Shown: piece by piece, positions 18,399 to 28,125 of the stretch
How positions within the stretch are numbered: the first letter of the stretch is position 1
Layout: each line of letters opens with the position of its first letter
Origin: Porticoccaceae bacterium
GTDB lineage: Bacteria; Pseudomonadota; Gammaproteobacteria; Pseudomonadales; Porticoccaceae
NCBI GenBank assembly: GCA_021773435.1
Contig: JAJFKC010000038.1
Span: 101,960-165,959 of the forward strand
Direction: 5' to 3'
DNA length: 64,000 bases
Position numbers and translations under genes: made by a program
The notes under the pieces: generated by a model
Databases searched by the model: none
What the model saw: only the letters and a program-made list of their open reading frames with translations
What the model was told of the DNA's origin: nothing

Positions 18399-19880
18399 CT
18401 AGTGTGTCAATCCAGAATCTTCCAGATAACGCTGCACCAATGTCGCCACCACACGGTTGCCCTCCGGTGTCCAGTGCTGGTCATAGGTATAGTAAGTTTG
18501 CTGCGCATGCGCCGTCGCCTTTTGTAGTGCTGCGGTCAGGCTCAGGCACTTCCAGCCCTTGAACTGGCAATGATCGAAAAAGACCGACTCCTGACTGTCT
18601 ATATTGTCAAAAAACTCCCGTTTGAACTGTTTGGGTGGCGGTAATTTGCGAGCTTTGTAAGCAGCAAAATTATGCAACTGTTGGGCATCCAACTCGGTTC
18701 TTATGAGTGGCATCACTACGTGTGGCTTGCTGGGCGCATAGAGGAAAATCGGTGCCATATTATTTTCTACAGCCAGCTCTACAAAGCGCTGCAAGATACC
18801 GGCGGTATCTTGCCAGGCGGCTGATTGCCTGAACTGGTCTTTCGTCGAGGCCAGATAAAGTAACCGCTTAGGTTTGAAGCTGTAAAAGTCCGTCTCTTTT
18901 TCATGAGTTATACGCACAGGCATCCAGCCGACCTTTTCCTGATAGCCTAGCACTGGATTCTCGGCACCTATTTTTTCAAAGACATTTTCAGATAGACGGC
19001 GTAGCCCGGCTGTCACTGGCGAGCTTTTAAAGGCCGTTTTAAAATGACGACCAAAATCGAAACCCTGTTCAGCACCATCGGTATTAATTTTTGCTGCGAC
19101 CTCAGGTTTAAAATCATTGCCCTCGTAAATCATAAAAAATGCTAAGCGGGCACCTTTATCAAGTCCATAGTAAGCAAAATTATTGAGATACGTGGATGGC
19201 CCCGAACCTGACACCCCCAGATTATAAATAGACAGAGGCGATTCACCCTGAAGTAGCTCCGACCAACTCTGATGATCAGATACATGTGACCCCGCCGCAA
19301 AGGAATCACCCACCACCACCGTGTTAAAAGGTGGTTTGGCGGTGGGATTTCGGTAACCATTTGCATCGCTGCTCAGCGCGATATCCAGGGTGCCGTAGCC
19401 ACTGGGCGCTTCGGGATAAGAGCGCGCCCGTGAAGGTTTGTCGGTCCAGCTAAACTGATAATTCTGATTGGGAGGGCGATGACGCAAGATGCCCTGGAGC
19501 TGTAATTCTTGGTGTTTTTTAGCCGACGTTTTAGCCACAGCCTGGTCAGATACAGTCGTCTCCACATACCTGGGCTTGCTAAGCCAGTGGCTTGCATAGG
19601 TGACTGCCGCAATCAGGCCGATCATCATGACCACCGTCAGTGCCCAGCCAGCCAGCGAACGTCGAAGGGGCTGACGTAGCATCAACACCCCGGCCAAAGA
19701 CCATAATAACAGTGTCAGAACCAACAGAGCGCCGAATTGACCCTGAGGATAACGACCAAAAAGTATTGGTTTTTGTCGAACGATCAGTTCAATTAGATCT
19801 GGCTTTATTTGCCACACTGCAAAACTGAGAATAATTAGCAGCAAAGCCACTGAGCGCTTAATGATAAGCGGACGATCCAT
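18399..19880 (-). CDS. Membrane-anchored SGNH/GDSL-type hydrolase or acyltransferase-like protein
   Basis: 493 residues from the ATG at 19880, chosen because GGAGAG lies just upstream; an ATG 18 bases earlier lacks a site. The N-terminus has three hydrophobic helices (to about residue 110), then an extracytoplasmic SGNH domain with VVVGDSFAAGSH (nucleophile Ser), YEGND, and YDQHWTPEGN, the Asp-x-His motif. The DxHWTPxG form is shared with AlgX/AlgJ/DltD-like proteins that modify polymers. It is convergent with the carbamoyltransferase operon, so both may act on the same surface glycan. Confidence 0.82.
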   Translation of the reverse strand: MDRPLIIKRSVALLLIILSFAVWQIKPDLIELIVRQKPILFGRYPQGQFGALLVLTLLLWSLAGVLMLRQPLRRSLAGWALTVVMMIGLIAAVTYASHWLSKPRYVETTVSDQAVAKTSAKKHQELQLQGILRHRPPNQNYQFSWTDKPSRARSYPEAPSGYGTLDIALSSDANGYRNPTAKPPFNTVVVGDSFAAGSHVSDHQSWSELLQGESPLSIYNLGVSGSGPSTYLNNFAYYGLDKGARLAFFMIYEGNDFKPEVAAKINTDGAEQGFDFGRHFKTAFKSSPVTAGLRRLSENVFEKIGAENPVLGYQEKVGWMPVRITHEKETDFYSFKPKRLLYLASTKDQFRQSAAWQDTAGILQRFVELAVENNMAPIFLYAPSKPHVVMPLIRTELDAQQLHNFAAYKARKLPPPKQFKREFFDNIDSQESVFFDHCQFKGWKCLSLTAALQKATAHAQQTYYTYDQHWTPEGNRVVATLVQRYLEDSGLTH

Positions 19881-20059
19881 TTTGATCTCTCCAGGCATTG
19901 TCGTGCGGTTGATGCCCCATTGTCAGGTGGCGATGGTAAAGAGCTAGCGCTGTCGTGTCCATTGCTCAACGTTACTCAACGCAGCTACCGCCTTGACCTA
20001 CGATAATTACAGCACTGTGCGTATCTCATAAGCTAAACAAATTTTATCGTGGCGCATTT

Positions 20060-21313
20060 ATGGAAAACCTGATTCATCTAGCGCTGGTTTGGAGTGGCGT
20101 CTTCCTCGCAGGTTTTCTGGCGGGCAAAACCAAGCTGACACCGGTTCTCTATTTTCTCGCCATTGGCTGCCTGATGGTCAATATGGGTTTGCTGCCGGAA
20201 GAAACCACACCCTTTATTGAAGGCTTTTCGGAAATCGGCATCATCCTCATCATGTTCGCCCTGGGTTTTGAAGAGAATGCCAGCAACTTTCTCGACAGTA
20301 TCAAACGCTCCTGGGGCATTGCTTTTTTTGGCGCGGTGGCGCCCTTCGCTATTGCCTATTCACTGGCCAGTTACTTCTGGCAGGACACCAATATCGCACT
20401 GCTTTGTGGGCTAACCATGACCGCAACCGCCGTATCCCTGACCATGGTATCGCTCAAAGGTGAAAACCTTCACACCACCAAAGCCGCTACCGGCATCATG
20501 ACCTCAGCGGTATTAGATGACATCGCCTCCCTGGCTCTGGTGGCGATACTGGTGCCCATTGCTACCGGAAGTGAGGCGCTGAGCGTCTTATCGATCGAAA
20601 TTATTGTCGGCAAAACCGTGGCGTTTTTCGCCATCGTCACCGTACTCGGCATGTGGCTATTCCCCCATGACTTGACTCACAGCTGGTTCGGCAAGATACC
20701 TTTGCTGGGTCATTACGGCATCAGGGACTTAATGTCTTTTAGTCGCGGTGAACACGCTACGCTCGCCATACTCCTGCTCGCTGTACTGGTCGGTATTGCC
20801 TCCCACAAATTTGGTTTTCATCCCGCCGTTGGCGCTTATATGGCCGGGCTGATCATGAAGGAGGAGTACTTCCACTTTAATTCTCTTGAAGAAAATCAAT
20901 ACGCAGCCAATAAGCGCATTGTCGATAACGTCGCGTTTTCGTGGGTAGGCCCGGTATTTTTTGTGGTGCTGGGCACCAAACTGATTTTCGACTGGGAAAT
21001 ATTCGTCTCTGTTATTCCCCAAACAATCGTGCTTACGCTAAGCATTCTAGTAGGCCAGATATTGTCTGCGGCGGCGGCGGCGCGCTACACCGGTGGTTTT
21101 AATTTTGAAGAATCCATGATGATTGGTTTTGGTATGCTGGGCCGAGCCGAGCTAGCCTTTGTGGTGATGGATATCGCCTATGTGCAAAACGATATCTTTA
21201 CCACCGAGGTGTTTTACACGCTGATGTTTACCGCTTTCTGGTTAAATGTTGCGGTACCGATTTCGATCAAACTGTGGAAGCCTTATTTTGTCGCCGCCCA
21301 ACAACAACCCTGA
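20060..21313 (+). CDS. CPA2 family cation:proton antiporter
   Basis: 417 residues with about 12 helices. FLAGKTKLTPVLYFLAIG, GIILIMFALGFE and AVLDDIASLAL (the paired Asp motif of CPA2 transporters) support a Na+(K+)/H+ exchanger of the KefB/NapA type. The C-terminal TrkA-N/RCK regulatory domain of Kef proteins is absent, so it is a transport-only member. It is a single gene between two convergent or divergent units and probably serves pH and ion balance. Confidence 0.9.
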   Translation: MENLIHLALVWSGVFLAGFLAGKTKLTPVLYFLAIGCLMVNMGLLPEETTPFIEGFSEIGIILIMFALGFEENASNFLDSIKRSWGIAFFGAVAPFAIAYSLASYFWQDTNIALLCGLTMTATAVSLTMVSLKGENLHTTKAATGIMTSAVLDDIASLALVAILVPIATGSEALSVLSIEIIVGKTVAFFAIVTVLGMWLFPHDLTHSWFGKIPLLGHYGIRDLMSFSRGEHATLAILLLAVLVGIASHKFGFHPAVGAYMAGLIMKEEYFHFNSLEENQYAANKRIVDNVAFSWVGPVFFVVLGTKLIFDWEIFVSVIPQTIVLTLSILVGQILSAAAAARYTGGFNFEESMMIGFGMLGRAELAFVVMDIAYVQNDIFTTEVFYTLMFTAFWLNVAVPISIKLWKPYFVAAQQQP

Positions 21314-21367
21314 AGTCTTGTTGAACGGAACGGCACTGGGCTCGACACCATGGGAAAAATTTATTAG

Positions 21368-22558
21368 CTAACCCGGCTCGACACCCAACATGGCCATGCC
21401 CTGCACTTCTGAGCCGCCATCCAGATCCACCGCCGCATGATGGGTAGCCATAATGACATCCCGAAAACATTGTTGCATAGGCGAATCATTATAAGCGGCG
21501 TGAGCACCAGCTCCGGCATACAGACGTTCCACCGCACTGCGACAAAGCCCCGCAGCGTAGGCTGAATGCCAGCGCATCTGCGCTTGTGCGGTCATATCAG
21601 CCGGTGCCTTTGCTGCCGCGATGGCATCAAACATATCGCAGTTCCGACCAATCATTAACTCGGCTGCTGTGATCTCCCCATAGGCCTCGGCAACGCGACT
21701 TTGCACGGTGCCCATACGCGCCTTGGCACCACTGCCCTTACCGCTATAAATATCTGCTCGTACACGGGTTTTTTCCACATACAAACTCAGCATTTCCCGG
21801 GCCATCCCGAGTATACATCCGGCAAGTTGCGTGGATAGGCTGCACATCGCTGGCGCCATGTAGATGCCGCAATCTTCACCGTGATCAAGGACATGAGGGC
21901 TGCTGCCATTGAATAACTTCCCAGTCGCTTCAGCGCGATACTCAGGGATAAACACATCGTCGAGCACCACATCCTTTGAGCCACTACCGCGCATGCCAAG
22001 GGTGTGCCAGGTATCGTCGACTTCCACCTCATCTCTCGGCAGCATGACGTGCAGGCTATTCGGGCCTTTGGCAGTGTCTTCCGGATCGCGAAAAGAACCG
22101 ATCAACAGCCAGGGCGAATGATCAACCCCGGAACAATATTGCCAGCGGCCGCTCACCCGCCAACCGCCATCAGCTTTCCTGAACTTACCCTGGCCAGCCA
22201 GGGTACCGGCAATCAGCAGATCCTGATCCGAACCAAACATTTCCTCTCTGCACTGTTCGGAAAACCCCCCTGAAATCCAGTTGTGAGCGCCGCAAACCAT
22301 CATCACCCAGCTCGATGCCGGACAGGCTCGGGCTGTCTCTGCACAGGCATGGACCTGAGCGCGTATCGAGGCCCCCTGACCACCGTTGCGAGACGGCGTC
22401 ATCAAGCGTGCCAAACCTTGATCTCGCAAAGCAGTGATAGATTCAACGGCGGCTGACCGACCGGCCTCACTCGCTGCGCGGTTTGCAGTTAGTATTGGCA
22501 GGACAGATTCGATTGCTGCCTGATAAGCGCTCATTTCCTGGGTTTCTAATGCATTCAT
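21368..22558 (-). CDS. Acyl-CoA dehydrogenase-fold flavin monooxygenase (HsaA/DszC-like)
   Basis: 396 residues of acyl-CoA dehydrogenase fold with the C-terminal type-2 domain. The central GGWRVSGRWQYCSGVDH and GMRGSGSKDVVLDDVFIP segments are typical of the reduced-flavin-dependent group D monooxygenases (HsaA, HpaB-like DszC). These hydroxylate phenols or sulfur heterocycles with FMNH2 from a separate reductase. No reductase gene is adjacent. GGAG lies 11 bases upstream of the ATG. It leads a reverse-strand run with an LLM enzyme and two HSD10-like SDRs. A real acyl-CoA dehydrogenase is less likely. Confidence 0.8.
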   Translation of the reverse strand: MNALETQEMSAYQAAIESVLPILTANRAASEAGRSAAVESITALRDQGLARLMTPSRNGGQGASIRAQVHACAETARACPASSWVMMVCGAHNWISGGFSEQCREEMFGSDQDLLIAGTLAGQGKFRKADGGWRVSGRWQYCSGVDHSPWLLIGSFRDPEDTAKGPNSLHVMLPRDEVEVDDTWHTLGMRGSGSKDVVLDDVFIPEYRAEATGKLFNGSSPHVLDHGEDCGIYMAPAMCSLSTQLAGCILGMAREMLSLYVEKTRVRADIYSGKGSGAKARMGTVQSRVAEAYGEITAAELMIGRNCDMFDAIAAAKAPADMTAQAQMRWHSAYAAGLCRSAVERLYAGAGAHAAYNDSPMQQCFRDVIMATHHAAVDLDGGSEVQGMAMLGVEPG

Positions 22559-22617
22559 AATAATGTTTGCTCCGTGTGTCAGTTTTCCCGACAGTGAGTT
22601 TTAATAATCCTAACAAT

Positions 22618-23589
22618 TTAATTTTTCGGCGCCAGTGACTCGATTGCCTTGCGGGTCGCTACCAACCGGTTTTCATTGACAGGACTAACCGCCAATATCG
22701 GCATGGCTGCGCCGGCCTCGTAGAAGGCTGCCAACTGATCTCGGCATTGATCGGCTGAGCCAAATACGCATACCTCTTCGACCATTCTGTCGCTGACTTT
22801 GGTGGCGGCTAACTTTCGGTCTCGCTCCTGCCAGGCTGCTTCTAGCCCGTTTACTTCATCTTCGAAACCGCTGGCCCGCCATTGTTTTCGGTAGTTGGGC
22901 ATCTGCCCAAAAAAGGCCAGGTTATAGCGCGCTGCAGAACGTGCTGCGTCAACGTCATCTGAAACAAAGGTGGGGATACTCATCACGCAATCGATGTCGT
23001 TTGGGTCTTTACCTACTCCCTTTGCAGCATTTTTTGCGGTATCGACCAGGGTTTTGACGTAAGAACGGCCAGTCAGAAAAGGCATAATACCGTCACCTTC
23101 CCGGCCTCCGATTTCAGCACTCTCCGGTGTCAATGCTGCCACCAGCACCTGAGCAGAATATTCGGAAGGCCGCGCTTTAAATAATCCACTACCGCCTTCA
23201 CCACTGAGATATTGCTTAACATCGCGGGTGTATTCACGCAAATATTTACGCGGCTTATCCATTTCGATGCCAAGGGATTTAAGCACCTGGCGGTGGCTCA
23301 TGCCGAGGCCAAGAATCAAACGTCCCTGAGTCATTTCAGTAATAGTCCAGGCCGTCATCGCCGCCAGAAACGGATGACGAAAATAGATATTGGCGATGTT
23401 GGTGCCGACCTTAATGGTCGATGTGCCAATCCCGATTGCCAGAGCATTGGCCAGGGCGTCACCGGCACCTTCGTTAACCAGCATGGCGTCGAAGCCCTTA
23501 TCTTCGGCCATCTTACCCAGCTCAACAAACTCCTGGGGTGGGGCATCGGTGACGGTGGAAAGCACAAATCCAAGACGATGATTAGACAT
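22618..23589 (-). CDS. LLM class flavin-dependent oxidoreductase
   Basis: 323 residues from the ATG at 23589, supported by AAGGAG seven bases upstream; the open frame continues 49 codons further but without family similarity. The start MSNHRLGFVLSTVTDAPPQE and the GTSTIKVGTNIANIYFRHPF stretch fit the F420/FMN luciferase-like fold. It is the third such enzyme in the window. Its place between the HsaA-like protein and two SDRs suggests a shared oxidation pathway. Confidence 0.85.
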   Translation of the reverse strand: MSNHRLGFVLSTVTDAPPQEFVELGKMAEDKGFDAMLVNEGAGDALANALAIGIGTSTIKVGTNIANIYFRHPFLAAMTAWTITEMTQGRLILGLGMSHRQVLKSLGIEMDKPRKYLREYTRDVKQYLSGEGGSGLFKARPSEYSAQVLVAALTPESAEIGGREGDGIMPFLTGRSYVKTLVDTAKNAAKGVGKDPNDIDCVMSIPTFVSDDVDAARSAARYNLAFFGQMPNYRKQWRASGFEDEVNGLEAAWQERDRKLAATKVSDRMVEEVCVFGSADQCRDQLAAFYEAGAAMPILAVSPVNENRLVATRKAIESLAPKN

Positions 23590-23641
23590 GATTATTCTCC
23601 TTGTTCGCTTGCTTGTCTGGATAAACGACTTGCGACTAGTC

Positions 23642-24412
23642 TTACACCATAAGCCCCATACGCATACTCGCATCGAGACGAATGACTTCACCATTGAGCA
23701 TTGAATTTTCAACAATATGACAGGCCATCTGGGCAAATTCCGAGGGCTTTCCCGCGCGTTTCGGGAAAGGAATAATCGACATCAGACGACTAAAGCCTTC
23801 CTCGCCAGTTTCTGATCGTGCCAGTGGCGTATCAAAGACACCGGGAGCAATGGTCATAACCCGAATCCCGTAATTAGCGAGATCTCGCGCCATAGGCAAG
23901 GTCATTCCAGCAATACCCGCTTTTGCAGCAGCGTAGGCGGTATCACCCACGGGGCCGTCGAAAGCAAAGATCGAAGCGACATTGAGAAAGACACCACGTT
24001 CACCATCTTCATTGAGCGGTTCGAGCGTAGCGATATCCGTGGCCGCCAGTCGACACACATCAAAGGTCCCGGTGAGATTGACGTTAATCACGCGCATAAA
24101 GTCATCGAGAGGATGCGGCCCTTTGCGACCGGTGATTTTGCGGCCAATACCAATGCCCGCAATATTCATCACAATACGGGCGATACCCAGCTGATCACGC
24201 ACAGTCGCCAGGGCAGCTGCGACACTGTCGGTGTCGGCAACATCAACTTTAACGGCAATACCGCCCACTTCTTCCGCAACGGCTTTGGCTAGTTCTTCAT
24301 TTAAATCCAGCACCGCAACTTTCGCACCTTTTGCCGCGAGGGCCCGCACTGTGCCCGCGCCCAGGCCCGAGGCACCGCCGGTGACGATGGCAATCTGATT
24401 TTTAATGTCCAT
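23642..24412 (-). CDS. SDR family oxidoreductase, HSD10 (3-hydroxyacyl-CoA dehydrogenase type 2)-like
   Basis: 256 residues from the ATG at 24412, which has GGAGAG six bases upstream. VTGGASGLGAG binds NAD, the catalytic YxxxK is YAAAK, and ARDLANYGIRVMTIAPGVFD is characteristic of 17-beta-HSD type 10. Such enzymes oxidise 3-hydroxyacyl-CoA or steroid hydroxyl groups. The NNAG motif is changed to NIAG. A paralogue of the same subfamily is immediately upstream, so the pair probably arose by tandem duplication. Confidence 0.88.
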   Translation of the reverse strand: MDIKNQIAIVTGGASGLGAGTVRALAAKGAKVAVLDLNEELAKAVAEEVGGIAVKVDVADTDSVAAALATVRDQLGIARIVMNIAGIGIGRKITGRKGPHPLDDFMRVINVNLTGTFDVCRLAATDIATLEPLNEDGERGVFLNVASIFAFDGPVGDTAYAAAKAGIAGMTLPMARDLANYGIRVMTIAPGVFDTPLARSETGEEGFSRLMSIIPFPKRAGKPSEFAQMACHIVENSMLNGEVIRLDASMRMGLMV

Positions 24413-24474
24413 GGTTACTCTCCAATACAATAAATTATATGTGTTCGTTAAATCTAATTCCTGACTGGCTGGTC

Positions 24475-25236
24475 TTAGTTACCCAGCCGCACCGCGCCAT
24501 CGATACGAATCATTTCGCCATTGAGCATGGTGTTCTCGGCAATTTGTTGTACCAACGCACCAAACTCCAGAGGATTGCCCCAACGCTTTGGGAAAGGCAC
24601 CGTGGGGATAATTTTATCGATCCAGTCCTGGGGAATACCCGAAGCAAGCGGGGTTTCAAACATGCCCGGGGCAATAGTGACGACACGGATACCATAGGGT
24701 GCTAAATCTCTTGCCATGGGTAAGGCCAAACCTTGAACACCGGCCTTAGAGGCAGCATAAGCAGCCTGACCAATGGGGCCATCCTGAGCCACCACAGAAG
24801 CGATATTGATAATCACACCTCGCTCGCCATCGTCATTAAGCGGCTCGGCACTGGTTAAACGATGGGCGACGATACGGGCGACATTAAAGGTGCCGGTCAG
24901 GTTTACCGCTATCACCCGTTCAAATTCTGCAAGGGGGTGAGGGGCTTTGTCATTGGCAGTACGAATGGCAACATCGATGCCAGCGGCGTTTAACAGAATT
25001 CGTGGCGCGCCCAACGTGGCGACAACTTTATCGACTGCCGCTTCAACCGCTTCGCCATCGACCACGTTGCACTCGATGGCCATACCACCGAGTTCCGACG
25101 CCAGCTCTTCGGCCAGCGCCAGATTTCTATCCAGCAGCGCGCATCTCGCACCCGCTTTAGTGAGAACGCGCGCGGCACCGGCACCCAAACCTGACGCGCC
25201 ACCGGTAATAAGCGCTACCTGACCTTTTACATCCAT
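24475..25236 (-). CDS. SDR family oxidoreductase, HSD10-like paralogue
   Basis: 253 residues with ITGGASGLGAGAARVL, NAAGIDV, YAASK, and ARDLAPYGIRVVTIAPGMF. The same DGERGV insertion ahead of the catalytic serine is seen in the neighbour at 23642, confirming common origin. GAGG precedes the ATG. The two genes are 62 bases apart and could handle successive or stereo-different hydroxyacyl-CoA substrates. Confidence 0.88.
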   Translation of the reverse strand: MDVKGQVALITGGASGLGAGAARVLTKAGARCALLDRNLALAEELASELGGMAIECNVVDGEAVEAAVDKVVATLGAPRILLNAAGIDVAIRTANDKAPHPLAEFERVIAVNLTGTFNVARIVAHRLTSAEPLNDDGERGVIINIASVVAQDGPIGQAAYAASKAGVQGLALPMARDLAPYGIRVVTIAPGMFETPLASGIPQDWIDKIIPTVPFPKRWGNPLEFGALVQQIAENTMLNGEMIRIDGAVRLGN

Positions 25237-25287
25237 AACAACCTCATCGATTAATTTCTATAATTTTCAAGTGACTTACTATACAAA

Positions 25288-25373
25288 AATTTGCCTGAGC
25301 CAAGTAATACAAGAATTTGTCTGAGCCGAGCAATATACCAAGCTACTAGATATCAGGCGACTAGATATCAGGC
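25288..25373. repeat. Short direct repeats in the gap upstream of the SDR pair
   Basis: Two imperfect 22-base copies (25288 and 25314, TTTG[CT]CTGAGCC[AG]AG core) are followed by two exact 14-base copies of ACTAGATATCAGGC (25345 and 25360). No coding function is visible. Confidence 0.75.
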
Positions 25374-25480
25374 AATTAGGCTACTGCCTAATTTAAACTA
25401 CGCTTCGGGACTGGCGATTTCTAACTGCCTGTCTCTAACTACGATGTTCTCGCCACCAAGGCCTAAACAGCTAACACCAA

Positions 25481-26731
25481 CTATATATGTGGCGCTGGAT
25501 TCGGTAACCGCGGCGCGGCCAACCACAGCAATATGGGAGAGATCAGAGCAAGGACAATACACACCACCAACATAGAATCATAGCCGCCGGTTTGGTCATA
25601 AATGAAACCACCCAGCCAGGCACCAACCGCTGCACCCAAAGAGCCGCTGATCGCAAGCGTGCCGAAAATAGACGGGAAAAACGGGCTGGCGAACAAATCC
25701 CGTGAAGTCGCCGGGTAGGTCGGTCCATTAGCGCCATAACCTAGGCCGAGACAAATAGCGAACACAACCGCGACCCACAGCACCAATACCGAGCCTAAAT
25801 AGAACAGTGCTGCCACTGCGCCCAGATTAAAAATTGTCGCTACAGTGTAGGTCAGTTCTCGACCAAACCTATCTGATAAGCGCCCCCAGCAGAGTTGGCC
25901 AACAATGCTGGCGATGCCAATCACACCGGCAATAAATGAGCTTTGGGTTTTGGCGATGCCCTGGTCAACCATGTAGGCAAACTGATGAATCAATAAAATT
26001 TGTGCGACACAGGCACCCGTGAAGAAGCAGCCCCCGGCCCACCAAAAGCGCGGCGACCTAATCGCCGTACGCAGCACCCAGTCGTAATACATGGGTGACT
26101 GATGACAATCCTCCGCTGAGTCCTGCCCTGTCGATTTCGATGCCTGAGACGGCATTGGCGAATGCGGTGGTGCTTTTAAAAGAAATAACGCCGCAGGAAT
26201 AACCCAGACCGGCCCCAGCATTGAGAGCACCAAAAACGTTTGTCGCCAGCTGAACGTTTCCACCAGGGCATTGATGGCAGGTACTCCAATCAAAATGCCA
26301 AAGCCGATGCCGGCCAACGCAAAGCCCAACGCGGTACCCAGATTATCGTCGTACCAGCGTTCGACACAGACGATAAAGGGCACCCATCCAGCCATAGCAA
26401 TACCCAGAGCCGAGATCACACCGAAGCTCAAATAGAGGTGCCACCAGTTTTGCGCTAGCGAGGTCAGTGCCATGCCCACAGTAAACAGCACGCCACCCAG
26501 GGCAATCACTCGAGCGGGACCGAGCTTCTCGATCAGGCGACCAATAAATGGCCCCGACAGACCGTGCACGATACTGACCACAGAAATAGCCCCGGCAGTG
26601 AGCGAACGGCTCCAGCCCATGTCATCAACCAGTGCCACCAGAAATACCGAATAAGCAAACCACACGCCATAGACTATGCCCAGGGTAATGAAGGCGACCA
26701 ACACCGTCAGCCAGGCATAATATTTACCCAT
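25481..26731 (-). CDS. MFS transporter (monocarboxylate/OFA-like)
   Basis: 416 residues from the ATG at 26731 (MGKYYAWLTVLVAF), since the longer frame adds a polar 17-residue leader. About 12 helices are seen, with a central charged loop around residues 200-220. The layout YGVWFAYSVFLVALVDDMGWSR resembles the OFA/MCT carriers for carboxylates. The following degradation genes suggest import of an organic acid or small hydrophobic substrate. Confidence 0.85.
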   Translation of the reverse strand: MGKYYAWLTVLVAFITLGIVYGVWFAYSVFLVALVDDMGWSRSLTAGAISVVSIVHGLSGPFIGRLIEKLGPARVIALGGVLFTVGMALTSLAQNWWHLYLSFGVISALGIAMAGWVPFIVCVERWYDDNLGTALGFALAGIGFGILIGVPAINALVETFSWRQTFLVLSMLGPVWVIPAALFLLKAPPHSPMPSQASKSTGQDSAEDCHQSPMYYDWVLRTAIRSPRFWWAGGCFFTGACVAQILLIHQFAYMVDQGIAKTQSSFIAGVIGIASIVGQLCWGRLSDRFGRELTYTVATIFNLGAVAALFYLGSVLVLWVAVVFAICLGLGYGANGPTYPATSRDLFASPFFPSIFGTLAISGSLGAAVGAWLGGFIYDQTGGYDSMLVVCIVLALISPILLWLAAPRLPNPAPHI

Positions 26732-26868
26732 AGCTTTTCTGTTTCCCAGCCAAAAATTCCCAACCTCAAAAAACACACGCACCCGCCGATCACAGCGGGC
26801 GAGCGAGATAAAATTACTAGTTTCTGGTTCTGGCTTTGATTTTAAATTTGATTAGCCGCGACTCTCTG

Positions 26869-27933
26869 TCACGGTCTGATTTCATAGAGGGCATTGAGCG
26901 GGTGCTCAATAGGCAGACGCCGCACCGAGCTAAACCCGGCCTCGGCGCTAAATTCTTTGACCTTGGATTCAGGCAAGCCGACAGTACCCAGCCCCAGCCC
27001 TCCCTGCCCCAATGAGCTAGTCATACAAAAATGCAGGCTGGCACCGAGCTTGAACACGGCCAGGGGGCCTTCATTATCGGCCGGATCATCGGTGCAATCG
27101 ACATCCATTAACACGTAGATGCCGTCATCTTTGCAGGCTTGTCGCAGGGCTTTTAGGCCGCCTTTGGGGTCGGCCATATCGTGAATCAAATCGAAAGTTG
27201 CGACCACATCGAACTGGCCGGGCACGCCTTTGGCGATATCGTGAACCTTGAATTGGACACGATCACTAACGCCTTCTTGCTCAGCAGTTCTACGAGCGCT
27301 TTCAATATTTTCTGGCCATAGATCAAAGCCGTGGAAGCTGGCTTTGGGGAAAGCCTTCGCCAGCTCGATGGAAGAACGACCAGCACCACAGCCGAAATCG
27401 GCAAAGCTACCACCATTCTCCAATTTAGCCTGCACATCAGGCATTTCAGGCAACCACTGGCTGACCAACAGGTTTTTGTAGCGCACGCAGGAGTTGTGCT
27501 CAAGACCGTTCCAGAAATCGGCCGGATAAGTCTCATAGTCAATCCCTCCACCATTCTGGAAAGCATCCAGTAATTCTTCATAAGGCTGAAGCAGGCCTGT
27601 GAACATTTTAAACAACCCTCCCTGAAACAGCGGCCCACCCACATCGACCAGGGCCGGAATATGTGCTTCGGGCATGGACACTTCACGGCTCTGTTTATCG
27701 AAAGATAAATAGCCCGCCAGCGATATGCCGTATATCCATTCGCGCAGATAACGCTCATTCAGTCCGGTTCGATCAGCCAGGCCCTGACTGGTCGCTGGGC
27801 CATTTTCCGCGAGATCTTTAAATATGCCGAGCCGATCACCAATGGCGCAGAGGCGAATGGTCATCATGCCTGTTGCATCGCCAATGACTTTGCCGACAAA
27901 TTCCATTGCTTTTTGATCTGGTGCCTTTGGCAT
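26869..27933 (-). CDS. Class I SAM-dependent methyltransferase with N-terminal winged helix
   Basis: 354 residues. An N-terminal winged-helix/dimerisation region (LADRTGLNERYLREWIYG) precedes the SAM domain with FADFGCGAGRSSIELA (motif I) and FDLIHDMADPKGGLKALR. This is the Rv2258c-like layout also seen in O-methyltransferases. GGGAG precedes the ATG. It lies between an MFS carrier and three amidohydrolases on the same strand. The acceptor is unknown, and the catalytic His seen in plant-type O-methyltransferases is not obvious. Confidence 0.86.
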   Translation of the reverse strand: MPKAPDQKAMEFVGKVIGDATGMMTIRLCAIGDRLGIFKDLAENGPATSQGLADRTGLNERYLREWIYGISLAGYLSFDKQSREVSMPEAHIPALVDVGGPLFQGGLFKMFTGLLQPYEELLDAFQNGGGIDYETYPADFWNGLEHNSCVRYKNLLVSQWLPEMPDVQAKLENGGSFADFGCGAGRSSIELAKAFPKASFHGFDLWPENIESARRTAEQEGVSDRVQFKVHDIAKGVPGQFDVVATFDLIHDMADPKGGLKALRQACKDDGIYVLMDVDCTDDPADNEGPLAVFKLGASLHFCMTSSLGQGGLGLGTVGLPESKVKEFSAEAGFSSVRRLPIEHPLNALYEIRP

Positions 27934-28125
27934 TTCACTCCCCTCTTAACTGAATTACCTGGTTTGATCGACTAAACTATTTGCCTGGCCCACGGCCACG
28001 CGTAAGCGCTAATATCGAAGTCCGAGTGTTGGTCACCGATCAATAGCCGCAAGGCAACTGGCGCTTCAACAACGAGTGAAAGACTCACAGGCGTCCGATT
28101 AAATAAAACAGAAGCGCACTAAAAC

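Noticed and set aside
21368..22558. Calling the 21368 gene an acyl-CoA dehydrogenase
   Set aside because: The C-terminal domain and segment pattern fit reduced-flavin monooxygenases better; neighbours support this.
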